DNA of 64,000 nucleotides from Eulemur rufifrons (lineage: Eukaryota; Chordata; Mammalia; Primates; Lemuridae), in assembly GCF_041146395.1 (NCBI RefSeq), contig NC_090986.1, forward strand, positions 48,024,001-48,088,000, written 5' to 3'. Below are positions 10,697-22,484 of the stretch, in pieces. The translations under genes and the position numbers were made by a program. The number at the start of each line of letters is the position of its first letter. Position 1 is the first letter of the stretch. The notes under the pieces are model-generated. The model searched no databases. It was given only the letters and a program-made list of their open reading frames with translations, and had not been told where the DNA came from.

Positions 10697-12730
10697 GTTA
10701 TGTTGGTTTTTATTATTTTCATTAACATTGGTTTTTTTTAATGTTTGACTATTTTCCACAGCTGAGCTATGTGATTTACTAGTATTATATTTCCTTTCTT
10801 ATAAAATTTCTTTTGTTTTTCTCATAATTGTAGTACAGTATAGTTATTTTTAATTGGTGAGGTTTTTTTTTTTTGTAGTTTTTCCTAATTCATCCTCAAA
10901 TTCTCCCACAGAAATAAACTTCTCCTTTAATATAAAGACATCAAAATTTCTATTAGTGTCTTTTGTTTCCTTTCTTTTCTAGGGGGAGAAAGTTTTATTG
11001 GAATCCTCAGTTTTACAGCTCTAATGTAAGTTATTTCCTCCACATATTAGCTTTATGACTGTCATTCTGGGTGTTCCTTTTGTGCTGGTCTCTGTTTCTC
11101 AAACTAATAGTTCTTCACAAATGTCTCACACTCATTACCTCTCTGCTCCTATTTGGAAATGAGACACAAATAATTATTGGGACCCATGAGACTAGCTGAG
11201 AATGTGTAGATGTTTCTCCTGAATATCCAGGTTTTCTTTCCTCAGAGAGACTTGCTTCAATCTCAGAATGGCTGCCCCAATCCAGAAGCAAGTTCAAGGA
11301 GGCCAGGAATCACCTGTTAAACATGTAGACTTTCACTTAATCCTATTTTTATTTCATTCATCAGTTTCATCCTCAGTTGTATCTGTGCTGAGTCTTCTCT
11401 CTCAACTTCTTCAGAGAGGAAATTTATAGTACTCTCTATGGTGTCTCCTGGATGTGCAGAATGGACAAGAGAATCTTTATAAACTCCTTATAATACAAAC
11501 TTCTAAATAATCTTCTCGATTCTAATCAAAGCAGCATTCCTTTTTATAATCCACCCCCATTCTTGAGACTTTTCATGACTAAGGTGCTTCTTACCTATCT
11601 TCTTGCAAGCTTAAGTATGACCTTTCTCAGCTCTGCTGAGTTTCACCCACATTCCAAGTTCAAAACTTTTGTTAACATATATCTTCTCCTATCTTACCTC
11701 CTTTTTCTTTGTGCTTATGCATTTATGATTTTTTTAAATTCTTAGTTGTTATAAAGACAGATTTTCCAGAGAACATGTATTAATAGATAGAAGCATGTGT
11801 TCAACCCACTATGTTTGACTGGCTCTCTGCTTCTCTTTCAATCAATTTCTCATTAGTGAAAATTTTGTCCTAACTGTTGTCCTCATTAGACTGCAAGGCT
11901 CTTCATTTCTTCCTTATTATAAAGTCATGGGGGTTTCATCTCCTGGGAGATGGACAATACCTCTGCGCAGTCTCACTATCCTCAGCACCAATTACCTAAG
12001 TTGACTGTAAAGTAAACTGAGATTAGCAGCACTTCTACCTGCAGCCACCAAAACAAGAATGTTAGATCTAAGTAATGAAAAAATCATCCTTATATGTGCA
12101 CTAACTGAAAACAGTTTTTTCTCTCAGTCTGTAATGGCTTAAAATTGATTGTTTAAATACACAGAATCCATAGGCTGGTTTTTTTTATGGAACTTCTGCT
12201 TTCCTGAAACATGTTCTGTTGAGTCTCTGTTGGCACTTTATTTATTTATTTTTTTTTCAGTTGGTACAACTTTGCAATGTTCTTTTTCTCTCAGGGAAGC
12301 TTAGTGTTGCTGCTTTGTGAAAATAAGGAGATACTCATAATGAGCCACACAAATGTACTAACCTAAAACACAGCATCAGAATTCCTCCTAGAAAAGTCAC
12401 GATTTTTGTTCTGCAAATTACACCACTGGTACTATATGAGGAAAGAAGAAATTTCAAGCTTAGAGTTTAAAAAAAGATATAACCTAAAGGCTCTGCATGA
12501 GTCAAAGAGACATTTGGTTTGATCTAAGTTATAGGAGAATTTGGGAAAGAAGCTAGTAAAATAGTGATTATTTTGTTTTAATTTCAAAATAAATGGGTTC
12601 ACAAATTCAGAGTTTTTGAGAAAGAAGAAAAAAATTGGAACTCCAGTGGCACAATCAGTTAGCAAGTGGTACTTATATGAGAAAGAAGAAAAAAATTAAA
12701 TAAAGGGAAGGTAAAAACAGAACTTTAATG
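10697..12730. other. Unassigned non-coding sequence
   Basis: Pyrimidine-rich, no gene. T-runs occur at about 10862-10875 and 12240-12258. Sections near 10900-11500 ('aagttttattggaatcctcagttttacagctct') may be an old LINE 3' UTR in an unidentified subfamily, but I could not place them. No splice-bounded open exon seen. Confidence 0.45.
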
Positions 12731-12734
12731 CTAT

Positions 12735-12885
12735 TTTCAATGTTTTATTTTTCAAAAAGAAATCTAAATGAAATATGGCAAAATGCTAGAATATATTAGA
12801 CTATATGGTAGGCACTTATGTGTTCATAATATTTCTTTCCATATTTTTATGTATGCATGAAATACTTCATAATTTAAGAAAAGGC
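12735..12885 (+). mobile_element. Old L1M 3'-end fragment
   Basis: The end of the segment, 'tttttatgtatgcatgaaatacttcataatttaagaaaa', matches the terminal motif of old L1M elements ('tgtatgtttgaaatatttcataataaaa'). The sequence before it ('gaaatatggcaaaatgctagaa..ggtaggcacttatgtgttc') follows the usual upstream order. Short, diverged, non-coding. Confidence 0.62.
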
Positions 12886-12889
12886 AACA

Positions 12890-14725
12890 ACAAAAAAATA
12901 TGGACTAGTATCTCTAAATCTGAAAATCATATCTGTAATGTGACATAGGGAAAAAAGTCCATAGTTGGAAGTTTATGAATATCAGCAGCTTAGGATTTTT
13001 CCAGATCATCGAACTTGAGGCTAGGATTTATTTCAAAATCTTTCCAAACTTGAATTTTTATCTGTGAGGTAAGTTAAGGAGAAAAAGAAATTAGGAAAGT
13101 GAAAAAGCAGTTACAATTATCTTTCATGAGAAAAAAAAAGCAAAATTATCAAAGGTGAATTATATATGACAGAAGTGACTGCCCCCCAAAATGGAATGTT
13201 CTTTCCGTTGTACCATGCTGTTCTGTGAGGGCAGATTCCAGGACTCTGTTGTACTTACCCCACAACGTAATTGTGCCTCAATTTTTTTTGTTTGTTTTTT
13301 ATAGTATGTCTTATTTCTAGATTTGTTTACATGTCTTATATCCTCATTGAGACCATACAGTTGATAACATTATTTTTTAATATCATTTCTGAGTTATTTT
13401 TGTTAAGATAGAATTACCTAAACTCAATTGAGGATTGAAGGAGCTTTTTATTTTTTTAAACATGGAATCCCTATTGCCATTCTGCAATACCAGTATCCCA
13501 TGGAAGGTACCTTGAAAATGATGAATTAGATGATTCCCTAAGGTGCATTCAAGGGCTAATATTAAATGATTCCATCATTTCCTTGAAATATCGCCCCTTC
13601 CTGTGCTGTTGGTGGATGTTCTGCTGCAGCTTATTAAACAGCAGATGCTTAGGCATCCTGCTGTCATCCAGGGAGCAGGTTTATTTTGTAGCAAGTGACA
13701 CTTCCAGATGGTGAACTGGATGCAGTCTAGCAAGCTGTTGATGAAATGGCTCAGAAAGTGGTGTAAGGCATTTGTGGGCCATCCAAAATTCATTCAAAAA
13801 TAGATATTAACAACACGCTTTACACATTGAAATGGTTTGGAGTTTAATGCTAAGGTTCAGCCTTGTCCATTAAGTTCACAAAGGTCATACTTCATCATCA
13901 AACTCTATGCATTTACTGTATTACAGTGTGATCTTGGTAGCCAATTTTGTAAAGAGTTTTCAGTTCTCTCTTACAGATAAAACATTGCCATATCGAGTAT
14001 ACTAATGGATATGTTACCTCTTCTTTAAGCTTTTGAACATGTAGCATTTATATGTTCTAAAATATAGCAAAGCAAGCTATATTTTTATAACTCTTATTTT
14101 TATTTTTGTATATTTTAAAATAAAATTAGCATTCATTAGCGTTCTCTCATTAGATTTTTAAAAAATATATAATTTTAATAATAATATATCAAGTGATATT
14201 AATTTATACAATTAAGTGGTTGGTATTAACACAGAAATCTGGACTAGTAGAGAGCAAGAAGTATAAACACTCCTAAATTGAAGCAAACATTGAATAAGTG
14301 AGATCACTACATCATATATAAAAGCACATAAAGAACTTATTTTTAAAACTATTGTATTATTTTGAAATAAATACCACAACATTGGCATAGTTTTCTACTT
14401 TCTCCCTATTTGCTTCACAAGGATATTTATTCTACAGTTGTCTCACAGCAATTATTTCCTTAAAAGGTTTATATTAGGATATCTCCATGCTTTCATTAAT
14501 TACATTGTTGTAGTTTTCATAGATCCATCAGGATTCAGATAAGATAAGATAACTAATTTTATCTGAGAATTTAGCTTAAGAATTTACCTTTATAAATATC
14601 ATGATCCATATAAATAATATTATCTACATGCAAAGTGTCTTGTTTTCAGATAAGTAAACTATGAAAAAAAATGAGCTCTGTCCCTATACAAAACAAAAAG
14701 GAAAATGTTCAAAACTTACTAGAAT
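12890..14725. other. Unassigned non-coding sequence
   Basis: No gene called. 13600-13795 is locally less AT-rich and, translated on plus, gives about 65 codons with a single in-frame TGA; this is noted as a finding, not a gene. 14090-14220 is extremely AT-rich. The rest shows no repeat I can name. Confidence 0.45.
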
Positions 14726-14729
14726 ATCT

Positions 14730-15195
14730 GTGTTAGGTATCTATTATCACATAACAAATTACTCCAAATATAGCAGCTTAAAGAAAACCAAGTGTTTTAT
14801 TATCCCTCAGTTTCTGTGGGTCAGGATTCCAACCATAGTCTAACTTGATCATCTGGCTTACAGTCCCGATAGGATGGAATCAACTGTTGGCAGGGGCTGG
14901 GCTGCAGCTTCATGTTAAGGCTCATGTGGTTGTTGGCAGGATTTGGATCCCCACGATAGAGGTGCCTCACAACATGGCAGCTGGTCTTTCCAAGGTTAAT
15001 GATCCAAGAGAGTCCAAGAGAGAAAATCCAATAGAATAGCCAGTCTTTTTATGACCTGAGCTTGAAAGTGACATACCATCATTTTTGCCATATTCTAATC
15101 CTTAGAAGAAAGTCCCTAAGTCCCACCTATATTCAAGAAGGGATTACGAAAGGGCATGACTACCAGAAGGCAATGATCACCAGGGACCACCTTAG
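14730..15195 (-). mobile_element. MLT1-type MaLR LTR, reverse orientation
   Basis: Top-strand order: 'ggtatctattatcacataacaaattactccaaatatagcagctta', 'tttctgtgggtcaggattcc', 'aggctcatgtggttgttggcaggattt', 'caacatggcagctgg', 'gtctttttatgacctgagcttgaaagtgacataccatcatttttgccatattctaatccttagaag', 'cccacctatattcaagaagggatta' and 'ccaccttagacaatgattaccaca'. This matches the complement of an MLT1F/G/H-like LTR. The class is well supported; the subfamily is a guess. Confidence 0.78.
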
Positions 15196-15703
15196 ACAAT
15201 GATTACCACAGCATCTTCATTTCTCAAGTAATAAAAGTAAATATAAATCAGTGGGTCATAATTAAGGCATTCAGGTCTTAAGAATATGTTATTAATACCC
15301 AAGAAAATACATAAAACTAGCAGTCACACTGAAGTGATTTTCCCATCTGTATATGAATACCTCTAACGGTAATGTTAATAGTGAATTGGCTTCACATAAT
15401 TCTATACTGGGAAGAGTAAATTGTTCCCTCTGTAAGGAGAGATACCTGACTCCAAAGGGAAACATTTATGCATGTGGACATGAATCTTTATGTTAAGTTA
15501 CTAAAACACTATTCAATGAAATACTTTTGTGTGCTTTTTAAAAGTATCCACTAATTTCAATGCCCTGAAGCAAGACAAACAAACAAAATTATTATAACAC
15601 TGTATGAGGTTAAACCTGATTAACAGGCATTTCATAATATTTCATTATAACATGAATAGTTCCTAACTCTAAGATTCATACCCACATTAACTTATTACAT
15701 TTA

Positions 15704-16057
15704 TTTTATTTTTTTTTTTTTATTTTTTTTTTTTGAGACAGAGTTTCACTTTGTTGCCCAGGCTAGAGTGAGTGCCATGGCGTCAGCCTAGCTCACAGCA
15801 ACCTCAAACTCCTGAGCTTTTCAAGGGATCCTCCTGTCTCAGCCTCCCGAGTAGTTGGGACTACAGGCATGCACCACCATGCCCGGCTAATTTTTTCTAT
15901 ATATATTTTTAGCTGTCCATATAATTTCTTTCTATTTTTAGTAGAGATGGGGTCTCGCTCTTGCTCAGGCTGGTCTCGAACTCCTGAGCTCAAACCATCC
16001 GCCCACCTCGGCCTCCCAGAGTGCTAGGATTACAGGCGTGAGCCACCGCGCCCGGCC
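15704..16057 (-). mobile_element. Lemur-type dimeric Alu, full length
   Basis: The poly(T) start, right arm, expanded linker and left arm are all present, ending 'ccaccgcgcccggcc'. Perfect 15-bp duplications 'aacttattacattta' flank it (15689-15703 and 16058-16072). On the minus strand the linker reads 'aaattatatggacagctaaa' and the left arm keeps 'gagcaagagcgagacc', so it belongs to the undeleted subfamily shared with the Alu at 40388. RNA polymerase III A and B box positions lie in its left arm. Non-coding SINE, 7SL-derived. Confidence 0.97.
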
Positions 16058-16072
16058 AACTTATTACATTTA

Positions 16073-19000
16073 ATGATTTTATTTACTATAGGAGAAAATG
16101 TTTCTTTTCCTCTAAAAAAGGACCAATGAAAAAATAGGCTATTTTAACCTACCTCTGATGTATAAAAAGCCAACAATGAACTGACAATGAGAATAATGCC
16201 TATCTTTCTCTCCCTTAGATAATATTTTCTCTATTTAAGATTTATATTCAAACTGTAACTTATATTTTATTCCATTTAAAGTGCCTAATGCAAAGCTAGT
16301 CACATGCACATGAAACTTCAGGTAATCTATTATTTATTTCTTTCAGTTAATAAAATCTATATAATGAAAGATTTTGAAAGATTGATTCATTAGAAATGTC
16401 TAGAAAATATTTGTTGCTTTACAAAGCCATTTTCCCAAATCAATACAGCTTCCCACATTACAGATTAAAACTCACCCTTTTTCAAATAATCCTAATTACA
16501 ATCTCATATCTAGGCATTAAAAAAGTAGCCTATTTCTATTTCGGATCAATATTTCACGATAGATACCTCTAATGATATCTATCCATAGCGCACAGTTTTT
16601 GTTTGTTAAGCTGACACAGAAAATTAGCTCTGCTTTTTCTTGCTTATGATTTGCACTTGCACATGAACCAGATGGCAGTAAGAATCAGATAAAAGAATAA
16701 TAAACTTAAGCTAGAGAAATTGAGATTGTTTGAAACAACATATCATTTCAAAGATAGAAAAAAAAAAAAAAAAAAACCCTGATGGTAAATCCTTTTCCTT
16801 TTGCTCCTTGCATGAGCTGTCTAATGCATTTATTTCCGTCTACCTTTATTGGAGAATCTGTCCATTAAATTAAACCACGGAAATACAGGGCAGATGAGTC
16901 TTCGTTCAGGGAACTAATAAGCCCACTAAGTCATGAACAGTACATCAGATGAGCTGTAGTTTCTCACCTTTCTTACACACCTGGGAGGCATTAAACAATT
17001 TTTGCTCTGAAGGGGACTTTTTTCCTTGTCCACTGGAAATAGTTTTCTTACACAGACTCTAAATAATGAACCACTTTAAGGTAACTCTGTGTAGAGGGAC
17101 TTGCACAGCAGAAGTACATCATAGGATGTATGCTATTAGAAACCCAAGCTTATTACTTTGATGTGCCAAATGATGCCACAATTCAAAAATTCCTAAAGCT
17201 CTATCTGTTTGGCATGCAATGAGGGAAATAAGTGGCAAATAAAGACGTTCTAATATAGTTTTGCTCTCTCCATGTCAAGGCCTGTATAAAACAGAAATCT
17301 GCTCCTCATAAAAAATTTTTTTGAGACACTTGTGTGAGCACACATAGGTCCATGAGGAGATTATAAATATGTCCATCTTGCACAAGGGGTTAGCTAATAG
17401 CAGATTAAATATAGTTAATAAAAAAAGTTATTCTGACAATGTATAAAAAGAACATAGGAGGTTGAAATGGTGAATGGAGAAGAGCAAGAGAAGAAAATTT
17501 AAGAGCACCCTAGTTATTTCAAATCAAACAAAATAAAATGGTAGAGATGTTCAAATATATGTTGATATGATATAGCTTATATATCTAAATAGATCAAATA
17601 CTAATATAATAAAACAGAAAAAATTTGTGGAAATGTTATTATTTTTAAATTTTTAATTGGACATTTTGGTAAATTAGCCATCTATTTCAAATAGGAAATC
17701 ACTCCAGCACTCCATAAGTCTGGGGGCTGAGAAAATATGTGCATGTGAGTTTTAAAAATCGTAAACATTTTCAGTGAGAACTAGAGTATATTGGAATTGT
17801 TAAAAAAGCCATTTGCTAATGAAATTTGAGTTTTTTTATTTTATTTGAATTGACAATTTGGCATAATTACGTAAAATGATTATAATATTTTTAATACATA
17901 AAGCAAGTTGAAATAACTAAAGGGGTGGGATAAGCTATGTGTGAATACTTTATTAGCTATTGTCAATGTTTTTTGTGTGAAGAGTAGGTTAAACTCTGAT
18001 AGGAGTGGAGACAGAAGGCCAAGGGAAAATTAAACACACACAACTGCAGTCTATATTTTAACTTCAAATGTCATTTATTACATAATTGAGTTATATTCAT
18101 ATTAATAATAATGTTCATAATATTTAATAGTCATTTTAAATAAAGTACATATTATTAATCATTTTAAAAATAAAATACCTAACCAATGATAACATTGATT
18201 AGTATTATTCTGAATTGATCGGATCCTGAAAGGATTGGATCAAGTCAACAAACATTTGACAGAGCTAAAAATTTGGATTTTTCCAAAAGTAATTAGCTTA
18301 ATTTTTTAAAATCTAAATTCTAAAATTCTGTAAATGGAAATGAGTAACTAAAACTAAATTTGTTCACCATTAACAAACCAAATTCTATGTTCCTTAGCAA
18401 CCTGAAAGTTTAGTTCAATGTAAGTAAAAATAAAAAACTCTGTTGTTATTCATTTTTTAATATTTAATACACAACTTGAATAATTAAAATTTTTAAAGTG
18501 CCATTATGCTTACCAGTTTATAAAGCAAAATTGAATATCATTTGAATTACAGTAATAGTTGCCTCAGTCTCACATAATAATCCATTGAACTCCTGGAAAA
18601 TTACAAAGCATTTTCTAAATTTTGATTAATATAACATAAAGGTGCAGGGAGCCCATGGCAAAAAAATGGCACCAAAATAGGGAAAGGGGAAATACCTGAA
18701 TGGTATCCCTAAGCTCTCAGTAAATTACAGAATGTAGAGAAATAGAGGGTAGTATGGAAGTTTAATCACTGGATGCTAAGGAATGAGTAATATATTTACT
18801 TACTCATTACTTGAGTTTACAAAGAACTCTTGGAGTATGTTTTGGTGCATACCAAACACGTCAGTTTGTCAGTGTCACCTGTCAATGTGCTCCAGACAAT
18901 AGATAAATTGTTGTGAGTTTATGAACTTAAACCAGAACAAAGGACAGCACTGACTGGTTTAATGGAGTTGAATTGTTCTACTTCAATAAAGTTATTTTAA

Positions 19001-20213
19001 ATTTATTAATGTCCATTGTCTCATTTAGGAGAAGATTTTGTTTTTCACTTAAAAAAAAAAAAGTGAGGGAGTCACATGGCCATAGTTTTAAAATTAATGC
19101 TTAAGGACTTGCAGATATATCCAATATATGAGATCAAGATTGAGAAACTGATTATCAGTTATATTCACAGATAAATCAAAATCATTCAGAACAGAATTTA
19201 GCAGTTGAAGGAAAGTCTCTGAATTTCAAAGCGTCTATGCAAGAAATATTAATTTTTTCCTGTGATAAGTATATATCAACTGTATAATGAACTTTATAGA
19301 AAATTATGTCATATGATTTCAAAATATTTTTGCCACAATGAGAAAAATTAATTCTCTGCAAATTAATACTTTGAAAAGTAGCAATCTGTAGTTATTTGTG
19401 TACTTAATCATGACAAAGTATACCCAATATAGCCTCTTAATATATATTTTAAAAGGTAAATAATAATATATGTACAAAAGTTAAACTGCTGGTTTTTATT
19501 AGCTGCAGGTAAGGCTTAGATTTAAAAAATAAATACATTGTAAAACCCAAAATACAGAGGTTTAAATAAGCAGGATATATTTTTTCTTTCTCATCTCTGT
19601 CTAGAGATGAGTAGCAGGTCACATGACTGCTTCAGGAAATGAGTACGGTTCCAAGTCCATTTCACATTTTTTGCTTGTTTTTTACCAAAGAGTTATTCAC
19701 ATCTGCATTGTTGAAAATAAATCAACACTTTTCCATATTATAACCCGTGGAGAGAGAAAAGGCAATTCAAGAAAATTTCATTTAATAAGTGGGTTGGATT
19801 TTCATTCATTTTCACATTCTACTGAAGAAAACAATCATAACTAACTACGAGGGGTACTGGAAAATGTCTTGTTAGTCATAAACCCAGCAAAAATGTAGTA
19901 TAATTGAAGAATGGAAAAATGTATAGACTACCTAAATGGAACCAAATATATGTGTCTTTCCTAATTCCCACATGTAAACTCATTTCAACAGTCATCACAT
20001 CTTGCTCAAAATTATCTCTTAGTTGGGGATAGCCCTTTCTATCTAAGCCTAAATATGACTTTTGTAATCTGGTAATCTATAAACTAATAGACAATTTATA
20101 TGACCATCTATCACTCAATATGCAATACAACATTAAATCCTTCTACCATAAACAGATCACTGGCTTTGGTAGGCCAGGCATTTGGTTTGGTTTCTTTGGT
20201 AATAAAATTATCT
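16073..20213. other. Unassigned sequence, largely free of recognisable repeats
   Basis: About 4.1 kb without a gene or a repeat I can name. An isolated 19-bp A-run sits at 16758-16776. The block 16430-17330 is compositionally more balanced and repeat-free. 17540-18640 is very AT-rich. 19540-19790 contains 'cagaggtttaaataagcagg..tttctttctcatct..cacatctgcattg', which faintly resembles an old LTR-like interspersed repeat also suspected at 58230, but is not named. Confidence 0.5.
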
Positions 20214-20253
20214 CAAAAAAAAAAAAAGAGAGAGGGAGAAAGAGAGAGAGAGA
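20214..20253. repeat. A-run plus GA-rich simple repeat
   Basis: A run of 13 A followed by (GA)n/(GAAA)n-like purine repeat immediately 5' of an Alu. It is probably A-rich target or tail material expanded by slippage. Confidence 0.85.
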
Positions 20254-20565
20254 GGTTGGGCATGGTGGCTCACACCTGTAATACTAGCACTTTGGGAGGC
20301 TGAGGCAGGAAGATCACTTGAGGTCAGGAGTTTGAGACCAGCCTGAGTAAGAGCAAGACCCTGTCTGTACAAAAAATACAAAAATTAGCCGTGCAGGGTG
20401 GTGCATGCCTGAAGTACCAGCTTGTTGGGAGGCTGAGGCAGGAGGATCGGTTGAGCCCCTGAGTTTGAGGTTGCTGTGAGTTATGATGACGCCACTGCAC
20501 TCTAGCTATGGTGACAGAGTGAGACCCTGTCTCAAAAAAAAGAAGAAGAAAAAAGAAAAAAAAAA
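20254..20565 (+). mobile_element. Older dimeric Alu (AluJ-like)
   Basis: Starts 'ggttgggcatggtggctcacacctgtaat' and ends 'gagaccctgtctc' with an impure A-tail (aaaaagaagaagaa...). It lacks the 'ttatatggacaac' linker insertion of the lemur-type copies and instead has the plain 'tacaaaaaatacaaaaattagcc' linker. CpGs are largely decayed. This places it before or outside the lemur Alu radiation. Confidence 0.95.
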
Positions 20566-21366
20566 GGTTTTCACCTTATTTCCTTCCGGTCAGTTTTTTT
20601 TATTGTTGTTAAAATAACCATGCCTAAAAATTTCTTCTAAACATATACCTCAAGCCTGCCAATTTTTCTCTGTTACTTATTGATTCTGGGCTGGACCCAT
20701 CCACTCTCCAATGATAGAAAAGCAGCTAAATCGAAGATACCTTGAAACCATGCATTCGGGTTGAAAAGCAATGCTGCCTATCAGAGCTTTATCACAGACT
20801 GGCTCCCTGTTCTGTCTAAAAAGTTTAATTTGGAAGCCCGAAAGATAGGCTGCAAGTGACAATCTCATCTTCTGCTATTTAGGATTTTAAAAAGGTTATA
20901 TTCTAATGCTTCTAGAGCATAGATTATTAGTGGCTCCATCAATATGATTGCTGATTTTAAGCAACGCTATATTTTCTTTTATATAGAACTGCAAAAATTA
21001 TCAGTTCTTTTCTGATCTTAGCTCTCTTCTAGTAATTTTGCTAAAACAGCAAAGAACAGCCAAAACATATTGGTAGCCTGAATTGTTCTAACAAACTCTA
21101 GTAAAACTATAGACTGGGCAAGGATAGAGTCTGCCATTGAAGTTATCACAGGTATTATAATATCTTTACAGGTGTTTTGCCATATCCTAACGTGAGTCAT
21201 CATCTTTCCAGCTAGAACACTCATGTCATCCCTTTTCACCTTGTATCAATGCCAGTTTCACATAATTTGTTTATTTTTAAATAGCAGGTCACATCCATGT
21301 ATCCTTTTCTGCATTAATTAAACACTAATTTGATTCCAAATAGACTACAAAATATAATAGTCAATA
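20566..21366. other. Unassigned non-coding sequence
   Basis: No gene or repeat family recognised. Short open frames at 20677-20868 and 21018-21239 (minus) show no known domain and are not called. Confidence 0.5.
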
Positions 21367-21769
21367 CACATTGACTGCCATACTAGAAAAATTTTTTTTT
21401 TCCCTTGGGGCCATGGTGTTCTATTGTGAAAATAGAATAAAAACTTCAAAAGAAAAGGATTCTTTCTAATTTAATGAAAATTTGTTATTTTTTATTGTTT
21501 TCTGTGCATGAGTTATAAGCAATTAAACTGTCGATATTAATTGTATAATAACAATAAGAACATCAACAAGAAAGATTTTCATGAATCAACTGCAGGGTTT
21601 TGCCCAGGGGCCTACCCATCACATAACATGTATCCTACAGCATGGCAGCATGAGTTGCCTGCACACCATGTGGCTCCCAAAATAGAGACATGTGAGTTAC
21701 ACATGCTTCATGAGGCCCCAGGCTCAAAACTAGCATGAGTTAAATACAACTCACATGGCAATCAATGTG
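21367..21769. mobile_element. Putative non-autonomous TIR DNA transposon (piggyBac-like)
   Basis: Bounded by 15-bp terminal inverted repeats CACATTGACTGCCAT (21367-21381) and the complement of CACATTGATTGCCAT (21755-21769), identical at 14 of 15 positions, about 400 bp apart. The right end is followed directly by TTAA (21770-21773), the piggyBac target. The left end is preceded by AATA, so a TTAA duplication is not intact. A subterminal 'gttaaatacaactcacatgg' block lies inside the right end. There is no transposase frame. The TIRs do not match Tigger, hAT-Charlie or mariner ends that I know. Superfamily assignment is an inference; a chance TIR pair is the alternative. Confidence 0.5.
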
Positions 21770-21773
21770 TTAA

Positions 21774-22070
21774 ATATGAGTTATTTCTCTCACACGTGCA
21801 GTTTGGTTATGGTCCAGAATTGAAGGTGTCACGCCTCTGTGAAGTCCTTTCTATGAACGAAACTAGGTTCCTCCAGTTTTGTTGCTCCCCTAGGTACTGA
21901 TTTTATCTATATGTCCAAAGGGGGGTATTTTCAATCTATTGTTCAGCCTATGGAAACAAAAGCAATCACATTGAGGACAGGCAACTTCCTTTTGAGCAAA
22001 ATATTTAAATGCTGCACAGATTACTTTCATTATGCATGTTCTGTTAGAAAAGACTTAATCACTTAGCCAC
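21774..22070. other. Unassigned spacer
   Basis: About 300 bp of sequence with no recognised gene or repeat. Confidence 0.45.
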
Positions 22071-22074
22071 ACTT

Positions 22075-22480
22075 AGCTGCAGAGAACACTCCAGACAGAT
22101 CTCTCTTCAATGAAGAACTTGTTGAGCCAGCTTCCTGGAGTGTTGTCAGCAGACATATTTCAGTTGTCAGCCCTATCAGGCATTTCAATTGCATAGAGTC
22201 ACCTTGCCTAAGGACAAGCTGCAGCCCATGTGCAGTGACTAATTCAAGTGGGAATACAAAAGGTCTGGTTTGCTCATCAAAATCAAGGGCAAATCTGAAA
22301 GCCCAGTCAAGATCCAGAGCCACACATAGGCTCAACCATGGCTGGGCTGGAGTGTGACTTCTCTCTCTGCCCAGTGTTTCCTTTTCTGTTTCCACAGTTA
22401 TTGATTCCAAGGGGCCTCCTTAAAACATCCTGCACACCAAACTCCATCTCAAAGTCAACTTTCTGATGAACTCAATAATC
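22075..22480 (+). mobile_element. Possible old LTR relic (family not named)
   Basis: The 3' part, 'ttccacagttattgattccaaggggcctccttaaaacatcctgcacaccaaactccatctcaaagtcaactttctgatgaactcaat', resembles the terminus of a common mammalian LTR-like repeat ('tgatccc..ggcactccctaataaa..ctgca..aatctccatctcagagtctgcttcc'). A minus-strand 115-codon frame (22063-22410) overlaps it but matches no family. Only the 3' third is convincing. Confidence 0.4.
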
Positions 22481-22484
22481 AACA

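Noticed and set aside
16758..16776. Isolated A-run as possible tail of a processed pseudogene
   Set aside because: No gene-like or SINE-like sequence precedes it on plus, and no flanking duplication was seen.
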